64,000 nucleotides of DNA from JAYYZW01 sp036339995 (GCA_036339995.1 JAYYZW010000014.1:1-64000); one strand, 5' to 3'. Shown: positions 1 through 9,562, counted from the stretch's first letter. The notes: generated by a model from the sequence alone, not told the origin. Translations and numbers: made by a program.

Positions 1-129
1 CGGTTGCGTCTCACCGCTGGCCAGGTACTTCCTGATCGTGGTGCGGGAAAGGCCGGTCCTTTTTGCAATCTCTCGAATCGACAGATGCTCACGGGCGTGC
101 CAGCGACGAATTACACTTAATAAATCCAC
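1..129 (-). CDS. istA: IS21-family transposase IstA, N-terminal part (partial)
   Basis: The 43 visible codons read as an IstA N-terminus: a short hydrophobic start followed by a helix-turn-helix of the form IREIARRTGLSR-T-RKYL, which binds the element ends. GTG at 129 is chosen because AAGGAG lies eight bases upstream. An in-frame GTG at 138 has no such spacing. The gene runs off the window, so the DDE catalytic domain cannot be seen and intactness is unknown. In IS21 elements, istB (an AAA+ helper ATPase) would follow. Confidence 0.75.
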   Translation of the reverse strand, partial: MDLLSVIRRWHAREHLSIREIAKRTGLSRTTIRKYLASGETQP

Positions 130-212
130 GTCTATCACTCCTTTTGATCTCCTCCAATCTCATCAACAGGAACAAGCGTTACACGTGGGTCAGTTTTGGA
201 TGCAAATCAACA
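1..212 (-). mobile_element. IS21-family insertion sequence, left end (cut by window edge)
   Basis: Read on the minus strand, the segment starts with a TG-terminal end at 212 and runs through TGATTTGCATCCAAAACTGA, which resembles the terminal repeats of IS21-family elements. It then reaches a strong ribosome site and the first codons of an IstA-type transposase. The rest of the element, including istB and the other end, lies beyond position 1. Assignment rests on the transposase N-terminus plus the end sequence. The exact terminus at 212 is inferred, because the other inverted repeat is not available for comparison. Confidence 0.75.
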
Positions 213-293
213 GGCTCAGAAAACCAAAGTCGCTGAATCCAATTGAGTCAAGCGTTTACGAACAAGCCGGTCATGGCTGTCCCTTAAGGTTCC

Positions 294-328
294 CAAAAAG
301 TCTTGAAGGTCATTCGAGAGACCTCAAG
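294..328 (-). terminator. Probable rho-independent terminator of glnD
   Basis: On the minus strand, starting 28 bases past the glnD stop, TTGAGGTC and GACCTTCAA can pair (one bulged base) around a short loop. They are followed by GACTTTTTG, a five-T run. Position and orientation fit termination of glnD just before the IS21 end. Confidence 0.5.
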
Positions 329-355
329 GTCCAGATCGCGATGAGCCGATCCCTG

Positions 356-2929
356 TTAATTCAATTCAGCCGCTTCATGTAAACGCTGTATCAAAAGGTC
401 GGTCTGCACCTGATCGAGCTTGCTTCCTCGGCGGTCAGTCACGAAGAACACATCGACCGCTTTTTCGCCAAAGGTGCTGATGTTAGCGCCGCGCATGTCG
501 ATATCCGTTTCCGCGATCGCCGCAGCCAGTTTTGCGAGTAGGCCTCTTCGATCTGCCGCGACGACTTCAATCGCGGTAATGCTTTTCGCGGCTGCTTCGA
601 GGTGACGGACTTCCACAGGCAGGGCTCGCATCAAGACATCGGGATCGGCTGGATGCTTGAGCGGGGGCGGCGCTGCGCCGGCCAAAACGGCTTCGATGCG
701 CTGGCGCAATCGTTCGAGCTGATCCGGCTCCCTGACCGGGACGTCGGCGGCGTCGGTTATATGGAATTCGTCGAGTATTCGACCGTCCCGCAGAGCATAG
801 GCATGAGCGGTCAGCGCTTTGGTGTTGGCATTTGCGAGGGTCGCAGTCAGATGTGAAAACAGCTTCGGCCGATCGACGCCCCAGGCCAGTACCTGCGTGT
901 AGCCGAGCGGATCATTCACGGCGAGATGCGCGCCGGATTCTTCCTTCAACATGCGGCACAGATCCAGCAACAGCGCCGGGGGGAAATGTAGGGTCAAGGT
1001 GGCGGAGAGCACGGCGAACGTCTTCGCCACTTCGTCGCGTTCGCCCGGCTCGCACATCGCCAGAACGCTTTCCCTGCGCGACGCGAGCCGGCTTTCCTTG
1101 TCCGACGGTGTAACCCGCCCCGTGCGAAGACATGCCTCGGCTGACTGAAATAACTGGGTAAACAAATAGCCTTTCCATTCGGTCCACACGTCCGGCCCGA
1201 CTGCCGTGACGTCCGCCACGGTCAGGAGAAACAGATAGACGAGGCGCTCATGGTCGCCGACGAACCGGGCGAAATCGGCGATGACCTCTGGATCCGAAAG
1301 ATCGTAATGCTGCGCCGCCTTCGAAAGTGCCAGGTGATGGAGCACGAGCCAGGCGACGAGTTCGATGTCATCGTTCGAAAGGCCCAGACGTTCGCAGAAC
1401 TTGCGTGCGAGCTGGTCGCCAAGTACCGAATGATCGCCCCCCCGACCCTTGGCGATGTCGTGGTAGAGCAGCGCCAGATACAACAATTCAGGGCGCTGTA
1501 ATTCGGGCATTAACTTCGAGGCGAGTGGCATGTCGATGAACCGGCCTTCGCCTATCCTGAAATCGCGAAGAATATCGATCGCGCGGATAGTGTGCGCGTC
1601 CACGGTGTAGCTGTGATAACGATCGAACTGGCCGTGACCGGTAATGCGCCCGAAATCAGGCACCAGGCGACCCAGTACACCCGTCTCGTGCATCTGCCTG
1701 AGCGCCGTCGCGACGTTGCGCGGCGATCTCAGGATTGAAAGAAATCCATCGTTTGCCGCCTTGGACGCACGCAGTGCGGCGTTTACCAGGCCGGAGTGCT
1801 TGCGAATCGTGCGCAGGGCCCGGCTGTTCAGATAACGGTGTTCTTTCTGGGATTCGACGAATACGCGGATCAGATTAAGCGGTTCGGCGGAAAATGCCCG
1901 CGTATCGTGGATACTGATTTTATCTTTCCGCACTTCCATTCCGCCACCAAGATCTACCTTGTGGCCTGATCGCTTCGGCGGATGAATTTGCTCTTCGAAA
2001 TGCAAGAGGAAGATATCGGACAGGTCGGCGATCCTTCGCACGGTGAGAAAGTAGTTTTTCAGGAATCTTTCTTCCGCGCTCGATTTCACGCTGTCGCGAT
2101 AACGGAAGCGGGATGCAAGTTCTTGCTGGTATTCGAACCGCAGTCGGTCGTCTTCGCGATCGGCCAGCAGATGCAGACCGCTGCGCACGCGCCAGAGGAA
2201 GTCACGCCCGCGCACGAAGTCTTCGAACTCTTTCTCATCGACTACACCCTGGCCTATCAATTCGCGCGCCGTCGGTACGCCATACCAGGCCATCGACAGC
2301 CAGAATATTGTGCTGACGTCGCGTAAGCCGCCCTTACCGCTCTTGATGTCCGGCTCCATGAGAAAGGCCGTATCACCAATGGACCGGCGCCGCGCGGAGC
2401 ATTCTTCGAGCTTGAGTTTACAGAACGCAACCCGCTGCCGTTTGCTCCAGTGTTGTTGAGCACAGCTTTTCTGTACCTGCCCCCACAACTTACCCACACC
2501 CGAGATCAGACGTGACTCGAGAAGCGCGGTGCGCGCATGGTGATCGGTTTCCGCATGCTTGCGCGTCTCCGCGGGCGTACGGACCGCATGTCCGATATGC
2601 GCGCCACAGTCCCATAACACCTGGAGGAAGCACTGAATCGCCGCGTCGATCCCCTCATGCCTCGACTTGGGCACCAGGAATAGCAAATCCCAGTCGGAAT
2701 GTGGGCAAAGCTCCGAACGGCCGTAGCCGCCGACACCCACCAGGTCCACTTGGTCACACGCGGGCCCGGCGATATCCCGCCATAGATCAATTAACAGCGC
2801 ATCGACTTCGCTGCTGATGTACTTGACGATTGCGCGGCCGCCCTGGTGCGCATCCAAGCGGCGTTGGGCACCCGCCATGATCTCCTGGCGGCGGCGCCTG
2901 GCGCGTTCTTTGAAATCTGGCTCGGGCAT
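356..2929 (-). CDS. glnD: Bifunctional PII uridylyltransferase/uridylyl-removing enzyme GlnD
   Basis: GlnD senses glutamine and adds or removes UMP on the PII signalling proteins, which sets glutamine synthetase activity and Ntr expression. At 857 aa it has normal full length. The nucleotidyltransferase motif GVGGYGRSEL sits at residues 64-74, with catalytic aspartates D79 and D81. The HD phosphohydrolase core YHDIAKGRGGDHS is at about 489-501 (H490, D491). Two ACT domains, which bind glutamine, fill roughly 670-750 and 785-855. The gene stands alone here, without the map or rpsB genes often found beside it, between an IS21 end and a divergent amidohydrolase. It acts in the cytoplasm. The assignment is secure. 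Confidence 0.97.
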   Translation of the reverse strand: MPEPDFKERARRRRQEIMAGAQRRLDAHQGGRAIVKYISSEVDALLIDLWRDIAGPACDQVDLVGVGGYGRSELCPHSDWDLLFLVPKSRHEGIDAAIQCFLQVLWDCGAHIGHAVRTPAETRKHAETDHHARTALLESRLISGVGKLWGQVQKSCAQQHWSKRQRVAFCKLKLEECSARRRSIGDTAFLMEPDIKSGKGGLRDVSTIFWLSMAWYGVPTARELIGQGVVDEKEFEDFVRGRDFLWRVRSGLHLLADREDDRLRFEYQQELASRFRYRDSVKSSAEERFLKNYFLTVRRIADLSDIFLLHFEEQIHPPKRSGHKVDLGGGMEVRKDKISIHDTRAFSAEPLNLIRVFVESQKEHRYLNSRALRTIRKHSGLVNAALRASKAANDGFLSILRSPRNVATALRQMHETGVLGRLVPDFGRITGHGQFDRYHSYTVDAHTIRAIDILRDFRIGEGRFIDMPLASKLMPELQRPELLYLALLYHDIAKGRGGDHSVLGDQLARKFCERLGLSNDDIELVAWLVLHHLALSKAAQHYDLSDPEVIADFARFVGDHERLVYLFLLTVADVTAVGPDVWTEWKGYLFTQLFQSAEACLRTGRVTPSDKESRLASRRESVLAMCEPGERDEVAKTFAVLSATLTLHFPPALLLDLCRMLKEESGAHLAVNDPLGYTQVLAWGVDRPKLFSHLTATLANANTKALTAHAYALRDGRILDEFHITDAADVPVREPDQLERLRQRIEAVLAGAAPPPLKHPADPDVLMRALPVEVRHLEAAAKSITAIEVVAADRRGLLAKLAAAIAETDIDMRGANISTFGEKAVDVFFVTDRRGSKLDQVQTDLLIQRLHEAAELN

Positions 2930-3170
2930 TTATCACCGCTCCCGCGGGGTCTTGCTATTCAAGCAGCGCATTTCTGGGTAGCCTCGAAGCTGAACCGCCT
3001 AAATCTTTATGATTCAGTCGCTTATGGCCAAGCGGAGCAGGAATGTCCCCTTGTACACCTTGCGCATCTCCGGATGCAAGCAAGCTGATTGGGAAGGTAT
3101 TTCGAGATACGAATAGCCGACTGATTTTATCATGGACAGTCCCATGGCTTTACATCAATAGGCTGAAACG

Positions 3171-4190
3171 ATGACCGATGACCAATGGCTGGCCCAGGTA
3201 CAAGAACAGATCCTCGAGCCGGATCTCAAAATCTGCGATCCGCACCATCACTTGTGGGACTACCCGCACAACCGCTACCTGTTCGACGAACTCTTGGCCG
3301 ACCTCAGGTCCGGGCATAACGTGATGTCTACAGTGTTCATGGAGTGCGCCTCCATGTATCGCGCGGACGGACCCGATGTGATGAAGCCGGTGGGTGAGAC
3401 GGAGTTCGTGAACGGCGTTGCTGCGATGAGCGCGAGTGGAAATTACGGTGATCTGCGCGTGTGCTCATCGATCGTCGGCTTCGCCGATTTAACCCTGGGG
3501 CTGGCGGTAGGGGAAGTACTGGACGCGCATCGGGCCGTAAGCCCGCGCTTCGCAGGGATCCGCCACGCGACCGGTTGGGATGCAAGCGGGGAGGTGCGTA
3601 ACTCGCATACCAATCCGAGGGAAAATCTGCTGCTCGATAAGACCTTCCGCGAAGGCTTCGCGGAGCTCGGCAAGCGCGGGCTGACTTTCGACGCGTGGCT
3701 CTACCACCCGCAGATCCCCGAGCTCACCGCGCTCGCTAGAACGTTTCCCAACCAGCTTATCGTGTTCGATCATTTCGGCGGGCCCCTTGGTATCGGACCC
3801 TACGCCGGTAAACGCGATGCGATCTTGGACTACTGGAAGGGGGCTGTTGCCGAGCTCGCGCGATGCGAGAACGTCATAGCGAAACTGGGCGGCTTGGCCA
3901 TGCCGATCAACGGGTTCGATTTTCATAAGGCCGAGCGGCCCGCGACATCGGTACAGCTCGCGCAGGCGACCCGTGCGTATTATCTGCACATGGTCGATCA
4001 GTTCGGGCCGACGCGGTGTATGTTCGAAAGCAATTTTCCCGTCGATAAAGCGAGCTGCTCCTATGCGGTGCTCTGGAACTCGTTCAAGCACATCACCGCA
4101 GAATTTTCCGCGGACGAGAAAGCGGCCTTGTATCACGACACCGCGGCAAGGGTTTACCGTACCGAAAAAACGGTCGGCGCGGACGTTTAG
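3171..4190 (+). CDS. Amidohydrolase-2 family metal-dependent hydrolase (LigI-like)
   Basis: This is a 339-aa TIM-barrel hydrolase of the amidohydrolase-2 family, which includes 2-pyrone-4,6-dicarboxylate hydrolase. The N-terminal metal motif CDPHHHLWD is at about residues 22-30. A conserved FDHFGGP lies near 200, and FESNFPVD near the C-terminus carries the late aspartate typical of the family. No signal peptide is seen, so it is likely cytoplasmic. It is transcribed divergently from glnD across about 240 bases, in which I saw no clear promoter, and is followed by IS3 debris. The substrate is unknown. A lactone or aromatic-ring-cleavage product is only an inference from the family. Confidence 0.85.
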   Translation: MTDDQWLAQVQEQILEPDLKICDPHHHLWDYPHNRYLFDELLADLRSGHNVMSTVFMECASMYRADGPDVMKPVGETEFVNGVAAMSASGNYGDLRVCSSIVGFADLTLGLAVGEVLDAHRAVSPRFAGIRHATGWDASGEVRNSHTNPRENLLLDKTFREGFAELGKRGLTFDAWLYHPQIPELTALARTFPNQLIVFDHFGGPLGIGPYAGKRDAILDYWKGAVAELARCENVIAKLGGLAMPINGFDFHKAERPATSVQLAQATRAYYLHMVDQFGPTRCMFESNFPVDKASCSYAVLWNSFKHITAEFSADEKAALYHDTAARVYRTEKTVGADV

Positions 4191-4329
4191 AGGGCAGAGG
4201 GTATTGTATTTCGTAGAAGTCGATTAAAGACGCGGGTAAACATCCCTGACCTGCAATACTGCTCTATCGATCCAGACGGCACGCACGCCATTTAAGGCCA
4301 GTTTGGAATCGAGCTCAAGGTGGCTAAAC

Positions 4330-4735
4330 ATTTGCGGCCCGGCTTTTTCTATTGGATCGGCGTCGGTCGATACAGATGTATCTCATTTCGACTCCTTGGC
4401 AAAGAACACCGCCGCATCTTTTAAAAATCTCGCTCCTGCTTGACCTTGATCAGCTCGCGCTTGAGCTTCGTCAGCTCCTCATCTCGGCTGCGTCCTTGGC
4501 CTGGAAAAGCCTCATCCCCTAATAATCGGTATTCATCTCGCCAGCGACGCAGTTGCCGGGCGCTGATGCCGAGCTCCTCGCACACGATGATATCCGTCAC
4601 ACCTTCTTCGCTCGCCCGCTTCTCGTTTGAACTCCGGACTGTCGCGTTTATATAGCTTCCTCTTCGTCATATGACACCTCCCAGCGCTTCATCGCGCCAA
4701 TTCTAAGGTGTCCACGTAACTGGGGCAGGACCTCA
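4330..4735 (-). mobile_element. IS3-family insertion sequence remnant
   Basis: One end is preserved: minus-strand TGAGGTCCTGCCCCAG starts at 4735, followed by orfA and the start of orfB. The orfB reading frame stops after about 20 codons, and nothing recognisable of the DDE integrase domain follows, so the element is truncated. The leftward limit near 4330 is where IS3-like sequence fades and is approximate. The flanks (4191-4329 and 4736-4898) contain nothing else that I recognise. Confidence 0.7.
4383..4670 (-). pseudogene. IS3-family transposase OrfA, frameshifted
   Basis: The minus strand encodes a typical IS3 OrfA: MTKRKLYKRDSPEFKREA, a helix-turn-helix ending LGISARQLRRWRDEY, then a leucine-zipper tail KLKRELIKVKQERDF and FAKESK. 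Two single-base shifts break it, one near 4607-4617 just after the first helix and one at the T/A run near 4423-4431, where a T is missing. The orfA stop overlaps the orfB start (4384-4386), as in intact IS3 elements. It is non-functional. Confidence 0.75.
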
Positions 4736-4898
4736 TTGAGGACGGCGCGTTGCGTTTAATCGGAAATACCTCGATCAACTCGTTTACTCTGGAACTGTAA
4801 GAGACACAGTCTTGGTACATGTGGATATGTTATGGACGCTTCCGATGCGGGCCCGATATGATTAGGATCTGCAATCGTTCATAAAAGAGAGGACTTAC

Positions 4899-5705
4899 GT
4901 GCATAAATATCGACGCGCTTTTGTAATTGGGATCGTGCTTTGTTTATCGACGTTCGGGGCAGTCGCCTTTGACACGGCGCGTATCGAGGATCCAGAGGTT
5001 CGTGCCTGCGCAGAGCGCGCGTTGCCTACGAAAACCGCGACCCAGATACAAAAGGTACAAGTCGTCGGCGCCAATGGTTATGTGCGCGAGTCGAAGCGCA
5101 AGGTCTTCTGGAAACGTTCGGAGAATAATGAGTCTCGTGTGCTCGTGCGTGTGATGGAGCCGCGTGACGAAAAAGGCATCGGGGTCCTGATCAATGATGA
5201 TGTCGAAAAAAACATCGTTACTTATATGACTTATTCACCCAAGATCAAGCGCGTTAGACGGGTCAGCGGTGAATCGTTTTTCGGTTCCATTCTCGGAACT
5301 GACTTCACATACGAAGATTTTTCATACTTCTATCGCGTTGACGAACGCGAAGAAGTCGCTCGTGTAGAAGATTCCGATGTCGACGGCTATCCCGCTTACG
5401 TTCTTGAGACGGTGAAGCCGGATGACAATTCACACTACAGCTTGCTTCGCTTCTATATCGATAAGGAGGTCTGCCTACCGATCCGAACAGATTTCTTTGC
5501 ACCCAACGGCGCCTTGCGCAAGCAGCTAATCGTCGAACGCAGCGAGATTGACATGGTCGATGACCATTGGATCCCGTTTCGAACGACGATGTCTGACCTC
5601 AAGCTCAAGACTCAAAGTATCTTCATTGTTGAAGAAATTGAGATCGATCCGGAAATCGATGACGGGTTATTCGAAACCACCGAACTCTCGCGCGGCGGTA
5701 ATTAA
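4899..5705 (+). CDS. LolA-like outer-membrane lipoprotein-sorting protein, partner of RND exporter
   Basis: This 268-aa secreted protein has an N-terminal signal peptide of about 24 residues and the beta-rich fold of the LolA-like family often annotated as outer-membrane lipoprotein-sorting protein. Motifs such as MTYSPKIKRVRRVSGE and GTDFTYEDF are typical of it. GTG at 4899 is chosen because GAGAGGA lies seven bases upstream. Such proteins are usually encoded beside MMPL/RND exporters and are thought to carry or receive the lipid cargo in the periplasm. The exporter follows at 6254, but two mobile repeats now separate them. The cargo is unknown. Confidence 0.82.
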   Translation: MHKYRRAFVIGIVLCLSTFGAVAFDTARIEDPEVRACAERALPTKTATQIQKVQVVGANGYVRESKRKVFWKRSENNESRVLVRVMEPRDEKGIGVLINDDVEKNIVTYMTYSPKIKRVRRVSGESFFGSILGTDFTYEDFSYFYRVDEREEVARVEDSDVDGYPAYVLETVKPDDNSHYSLLRFYIDKEVCLPIRTDFFAPNGALRKQLIVERSEIDMVDDHWIPFRTTMSDLKLKTQSIFIVEEIEIDPEIDDGLFETTELSRGGN

Positions 5706-5709
5706 GCAA

Positions 5710-5850
5710 CCTCTGGATAAGTCATGGGGCATGTGAATGGTGCAGATCAAGGCGCGAATCGCAGGTAATGGCGGGGACTATTGGCAAGATTCGTAACGCA
5801 GAGCTGCGCGATTTCAGGCGCAAGGCAACCTGTCATGACCTATTCAGGGG
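5710..5850. repeat. Palindromic repeat family A, copy 1
   Basis: The copy is bounded by CCTCTGGATAAGTCATGG on the left and its imperfect reverse complement on the right (TCATGACCTATTCAGGGG). The interior is homologous to copy 2 at 19971-20125, sharing for example CGGGGACTATTGGCAAG. The left end begins exactly four bases after the TAA stop of the upstream gene. There is no coding capacity. It is probably a non-autonomous mobile repeat. Confidence 0.8.
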
Positions 5851-5920
5851 TTTCTTAACCATCGAGAACGATGGGAATGCAATTTGGACCGCGATGTCAA
5901 AGTGTAATTCTACGATAACC

Positions 5921-6209
5921 TAGTGTGCTGTCCCAGAATAAACTTCAATAAGTCGCGCAGGACTCGTGGTGCGATACATGGCGCGAGGAGGCGCCGTATC
6001 GGGACAAATTCGTCGGGAACAGAATTGGACGTGCGTAGCGCGCCCGCAGGGTGAGCGCCAGGGATGGCGCGAATCCAATTTGGACGGCTGCAGGCGGGCC
6101 CGAAGGGTGGACGCCATGGATGGCATCCGCAATACGGCCAGAGTCGCAACACAGTAGCGCGCCACGAGGACCGGCGAATTATGAACGTTTATTCCGGGAC
6201 AGCACACTA
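5921..6209. repeat. Palindromic repeat family B (IS630/Tc1-like MITE), copy 1
   Basis: The ends are perfect inverted repeats, TAGTGTGCTGTCCC and GGGACAGCACACTA, flanked so that TA lies at both termini. TA duplication is the signature of IS630/Tc1-mariner elements. At 289 bases it is longer than copies 2 and 3, with extra internal sequence, but it shares the internal AAGTCGCGCAGGA and CCGGCGAATTA blocks. It has no transposase, so it would be non-autonomous. It lies 44 bases before the exporter start. Confidence 0.8.
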
Positions 6210-6253
6210 GTACCTATAGTTCTATTCTCTGAAAAGGCGTTGGCGCCCCATTC

Positions 6254-8563
6254 ATGATCGCACGTCTGTTCGACATGCTCATCGAGCGCCCGCGACGCAT
6301 TATCGCTGTCGCTTTCCTGTTGGCTTTGGTCGGGCTCGTTCTCCTGTTCGAATGGCCGAGCCTCAATCTCGCTCTCGAAGTCGATCCGTCCGTGCGCGCC
6401 TTGTTGCCGCATCAGGGTGTCGAACTCGAGATTTTTGAGGCTGTTCGCGATCGATACTCAAGCGACGATCTCCTCCTCGTCGCATGGGTCGCCGATGACC
6501 TGTTCACGCCGACGCGACTCGCGGCGCTCAAGCGCCTGACGCGCCGGGTAGAACGCATGCCCGGCGTCGAGCATGTGGAAAGCCTTGCGACGGCGGTCCG
6601 TACGCACGTGTATGAAGACTATACGGAGGTGGGCGCTTACCTAGGCGAGGTTCCGGAGACCGAAGCTGAGGCGCTGGAGGTGCGCGACGCGGTGTTGGAT
6701 AACCCGCTTTACGCGGGCTACCTGGTCTCACGGGACGGCCGTGGGGCGATGATCGCCGTCCGCTTCGACCGCGGCCTCTCGGCCAGGACACTGATCGATA
6801 TCGTCGCGAACATCGCCGCGGCCTCGCGCGAAGAAGCGAGCAACGTGGATCAGTTCCTTTCCGGGCCCTTGTTCATTCGCCTCGAAATAAGCCGCTTGTT
6901 GCTACGCGATCTTTATCACGTGATGCCGCTTGCCATCGGCGTAACGCTGATCGTTGTCGCTATCGGTTTCCGTCATGTGCGCGGTGTTGTGTTGCCATTC
7001 CTATCGAATGCAATCGCGCTGATTCTGACCTTGGCGATGTTCGTGGCTTCCGGCCACACACTCAACTATGTCACAGTGATTCTGCCTCCGACCGTTTACG
7101 TGGTCGGCTTCGCCTATGCAATTCACGTGGTCAGTGACTTTGATCGGCACTTTGGGGCGGGGCTCGACCGCGCCGCCGCGACGCGGGCGGCTCTTGGCGA
7201 TGTTGCAGGACCCGTCACACTCACCGCCGTTACCACGGCGCTCGGCTTCGCTTCACTTACGCTCAGCGATATCGATTCCATCCGTCTGTTCGGCGCGTAT
7301 TCAAGCCTCGGCACGATATTGGCGTGGTTGGCCGCACTCATCGTCGTCCCGGCCGGCCTGGTACTCATGCCCGGGCGGCGTCGCGCGAACGCAGTCCGCC
7401 GCGCTGATCTTCTTGGCCCTTGGCTCGCGCAACTCGCTGAACGGCGTGGACGCGTATTCCTGGCGTGCGGGCTGTTGTTGATCGGACTCTCTCTCATGGG
7501 TGCCACACGAATCACTGTGAGTACGGATTACCTGGCGAATTTTCCTGCAGGGAGCGAGCTGCGTCGCAATTTCAACCGCATGAGCACGGTCTTCGCAGGC
7601 TCCGTACCGTTACAGATCGTACTGGAGAGCGACACGATCGATGCTTTCAAAACGCCGCACGCGCTACGCGCTGTGGACCAACTCAAGGACTGGTTGCTCA
7701 AGCAGCCGGAAATCGGTGGCGTTTACACCCTGCTCGACTATATAGGCGTTCTCGAGCGCGCCCTTGCACCCGAGTTGGTTGATGACGACCCGGTGCCCGA
7801 CTCGGCAGGTCTTGCCAACCACCTGCTCTTGCTCGGTGGCGGCGAGGACGTGCGACGCTTTGCCGACCCGGAGTTCATGAGCACGCTCCTGCAGGTGCGC
7901 GCCCGGGTCGCGGCAAGCGCGGATCTAAATGCATTGGTTGACCGGATAGATACGCGTTTGCGGGAGCTACCCCCTGACTTGCAGGGCTACGTGACCGGCA
8001 GCTCATACCTGATTGCGCGTACCCTCGACGAGGTCACCCGCGGCCAGGTCTTGAGCCTGAGCGCCGCGTTGGTGCCGATCTTTATTGTGCTGGTCGCGAT
8101 GTTTCGTTCACTCAGGATCGCCGCCCTCGCGCTCATTCCCAACGTCCTGCCGATCGTGGCGTTCTTCGGTATCCTGGGCTGGAGCGGCATCACGCTCAAC
8201 CTGACCACGAGCCTCGTCGCCTCCGTGGTGCTCGGCATCGCGGTCGACGACAGCATCCACTTTTTCGCACGCCTGCGCGAAACCGCGCGCCATGCGAGCT
8301 CCGAGCGCGACGCCGTAGGGGTGGCGCTCGCTGCGGTCGTTCGCCCGGTGAGTTTCACGACCGCGGGACTCGCGCTTGGTTTTATCACCTTGATCGTCGG
8401 TGAGCTCCGCAGCCAGGCCGAATTTGGATTGCTCGCGGCGATTACGCTTGTCATTGCGTGGTTGCTCGATCTCACCTTTACACCGGCGCTCGCGCGGCGC
8501 TACGGCTTAGCGCGGGTCACGGCAGCAGCCGATCGCAAGTTTACGCGCCACAAGCCGCGCTAG
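6254..8563 (+). CDS. MMPL/RND-family exporter with two SSD-like halves
   Basis: This is a 769-aa inner-membrane transporter of the MMPL/RND superfamily (hydrophobe exporter type). It shows the duplicated plan: one membrane helix near residues 16-36, a periplasmic loop, then five helices (about 220-375), and the same again in the second half (helix near 400, helices about 600-750). Proton-relay-type acidic and polar motifs such as IAVDDSIHFFARLRE occur in the second half. The ATG at 6254 lacks a clear ribosome site. Together with the LolA-like protein upstream it probably moves lipids or hopanoid-like molecules to the outer membrane. The substrate is inferred only. Confidence 0.85.
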   Translation: MIARLFDMLIERPRRIIAVAFLLALVGLVLLFEWPSLNLALEVDPSVRALLPHQGVELEIFEAVRDRYSSDDLLLVAWVADDLFTPTRLAALKRLTRRVERMPGVEHVESLATAVRTHVYEDYTEVGAYLGEVPETEAEALEVRDAVLDNPLYAGYLVSRDGRGAMIAVRFDRGLSARTLIDIVANIAAASREEASNVDQFLSGPLFIRLEISRLLLRDLYHVMPLAIGVTLIVVAIGFRHVRGVVLPFLSNAIALILTLAMFVASGHTLNYVTVILPPTVYVVGFAYAIHVVSDFDRHFGAGLDRAAATRAALGDVAGPVTLTAVTTALGFASLTLSDIDSIRLFGAYSSLGTILAWLAALIVVPAGLVLMPGRRRANAVRRADLLGPWLAQLAERRGRVFLACGLLLIGLSLMGATRITVSTDYLANFPAGSELRRNFNRMSTVFAGSVPLQIVLESDTIDAFKTPHALRAVDQLKDWLLKQPEIGGVYTLLDYIGVLERALAPELVDDDPVPDSAGLANHLLLLGGGEDVRRFADPEFMSTLLQVRARVAASADLNALVDRIDTRLRELPPDLQGYVTGSSYLIARTLDEVTRGQVLSLSAALVPIFIVLVAMFRSLRIAALALIPNVLPIVAFFGILGWSGITLNLTTSLVASVVLGIAVDDSIHFFARLRETARHASSERDAVGVALAAVVRPVSFTTAGLALGFITLIVGELRSQAEFGLLAAITLVIAWLLDLTFTPALARRYGLARVTAAADRKFTRHKPR

Positions 8564-8957
8564 CCCGCATGCAGCCGAAATCTCCGAGCAGGAGCGCCTC
8601 TAAATCGTCCACGACAACACCAAGGAACTGTTTCAGCTTTCCTGTCCATGGGCCTTGGGTTGGGGTGTCTCAGGGCTGGTTTGCATCGAATGTGCTTCCA
8701 AAATGCTGCACAATGCATGAGCCCTGCGCGGGCGTGCTAGCAGTCTGGTCACAAACCACCATTCGGAACGGCCGGCACCGTTAACTGCGTTATGGAGGCG
8801 CTTTATGAGAAACAAAAAATCTATAACTCATCCGTAACACGCGGTGGGCGGCCACGTGATGTGAGCGAACGCCTGGAGCATTCTGGCTCTAAGTCTTGTA
8901 GAAAAACTGATACTCGCGCGGACTTGCAGCGCGCTGGAAATAGAGGGAGACGCGATC
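8564..8957. other. Intergenic region without recognisable genes
   Basis: I found no convincing coding frame, RNA gene or family A, B or C repeat here. The last 20 bases carry a purine-rich AGAGGGAGA before the cupin gene, which may serve as its ribosome site. The promoter was not identified. Confidence 0.5.
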
Positions 8958-9470
8958 ATGGTTAGTCAAACCCGTCCTGGGACATTTTCAATCTTATTCA
9001 CCCTTGCGGTTGCGGCGTGGTACCCGACGGTTACCCTGGCGCATGGCGATGAAGCGCCCGCGCAGGCTGTCAGCCTTTCCGGCGAGAACTATGATCCGGT
9101 AAGCCGCGGGACGCGGAAACTCGCGCTCGGCGAGGTGACGATTCGAATGCTGATCGACGCATCGAACATTGGCCGCGATGATATCGAGATCGGAGAACTG
9201 ATCCTGCCCGCAGACAGTTCGGATTCCGTGTCGCACGCCCACGGCAGTCTCGAAATCTTCTACGTCGTGGAGGGGATCCTCGGGCATGAAGTGAACGGCA
9301 AGCCTTTCACCTTGCATCCGGGCGAGGCCGGCTATTTGAAGCCCGGCGATCAAATCGTCCATCGCGTCCTCTCGGACGGCCCCGTCAAGGCCTTGGTCAT
9401 CTGGGTGCCGGGCGGTGAAGCTGATGCGATGGTCGAACACGCGGGCTTCATCGAAGTACCGCTTGATTAG
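8958..9470 (+). CDS. Secreted cupin-domain protein
   Basis: This 170-aa protein has an N-terminal signal sequence (hydrophobic FSILFTLAVAAWYPTVTLA, then AHGDEAPA) and a single cupin barrel. Cupin motif 1 is seen as SHAHGSLEIFYVVEG and motif 2 as PGEAGYLKPGDQIVHRV. The first supplies metal ligands of the HxH...E type, and the second the later histidine. It is therefore likely a periplasmic metal-binding cupin. There is a sequence gap to the neighbours on both sides. Enzymatic versus binding function cannot be told from sequence. Confidence 0.82.
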   Translation: MVSQTRPGTFSILFTLAVAAWYPTVTLAHGDEAPAQAVSLSGENYDPVSRGTRKLALGEVTIRMLIDASNIGRDDIEIGELILPADSSDSVSHAHGSLEIFYVVEGILGHEVNGKPFTLHPGEAGYLKPGDQIVHRVLSDGPVKALVIWVPGGEADAMVEHAGFIEVPLD

Positions 9471-9562
9471 AGCGGCGCCAATGCCGCTTTACTGACCCCG
9501 CAGGCGGGCACGAATAACAACAGAAAAAGAAATGTGACTACGACCAATCCGAATTCTGTCGT

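Noticed and set aside
3489..4136. 215-codon minus-strand frame opposite the amidohydrolase
   Set aside because: The composition mirrors the real gene and no domain is visible.
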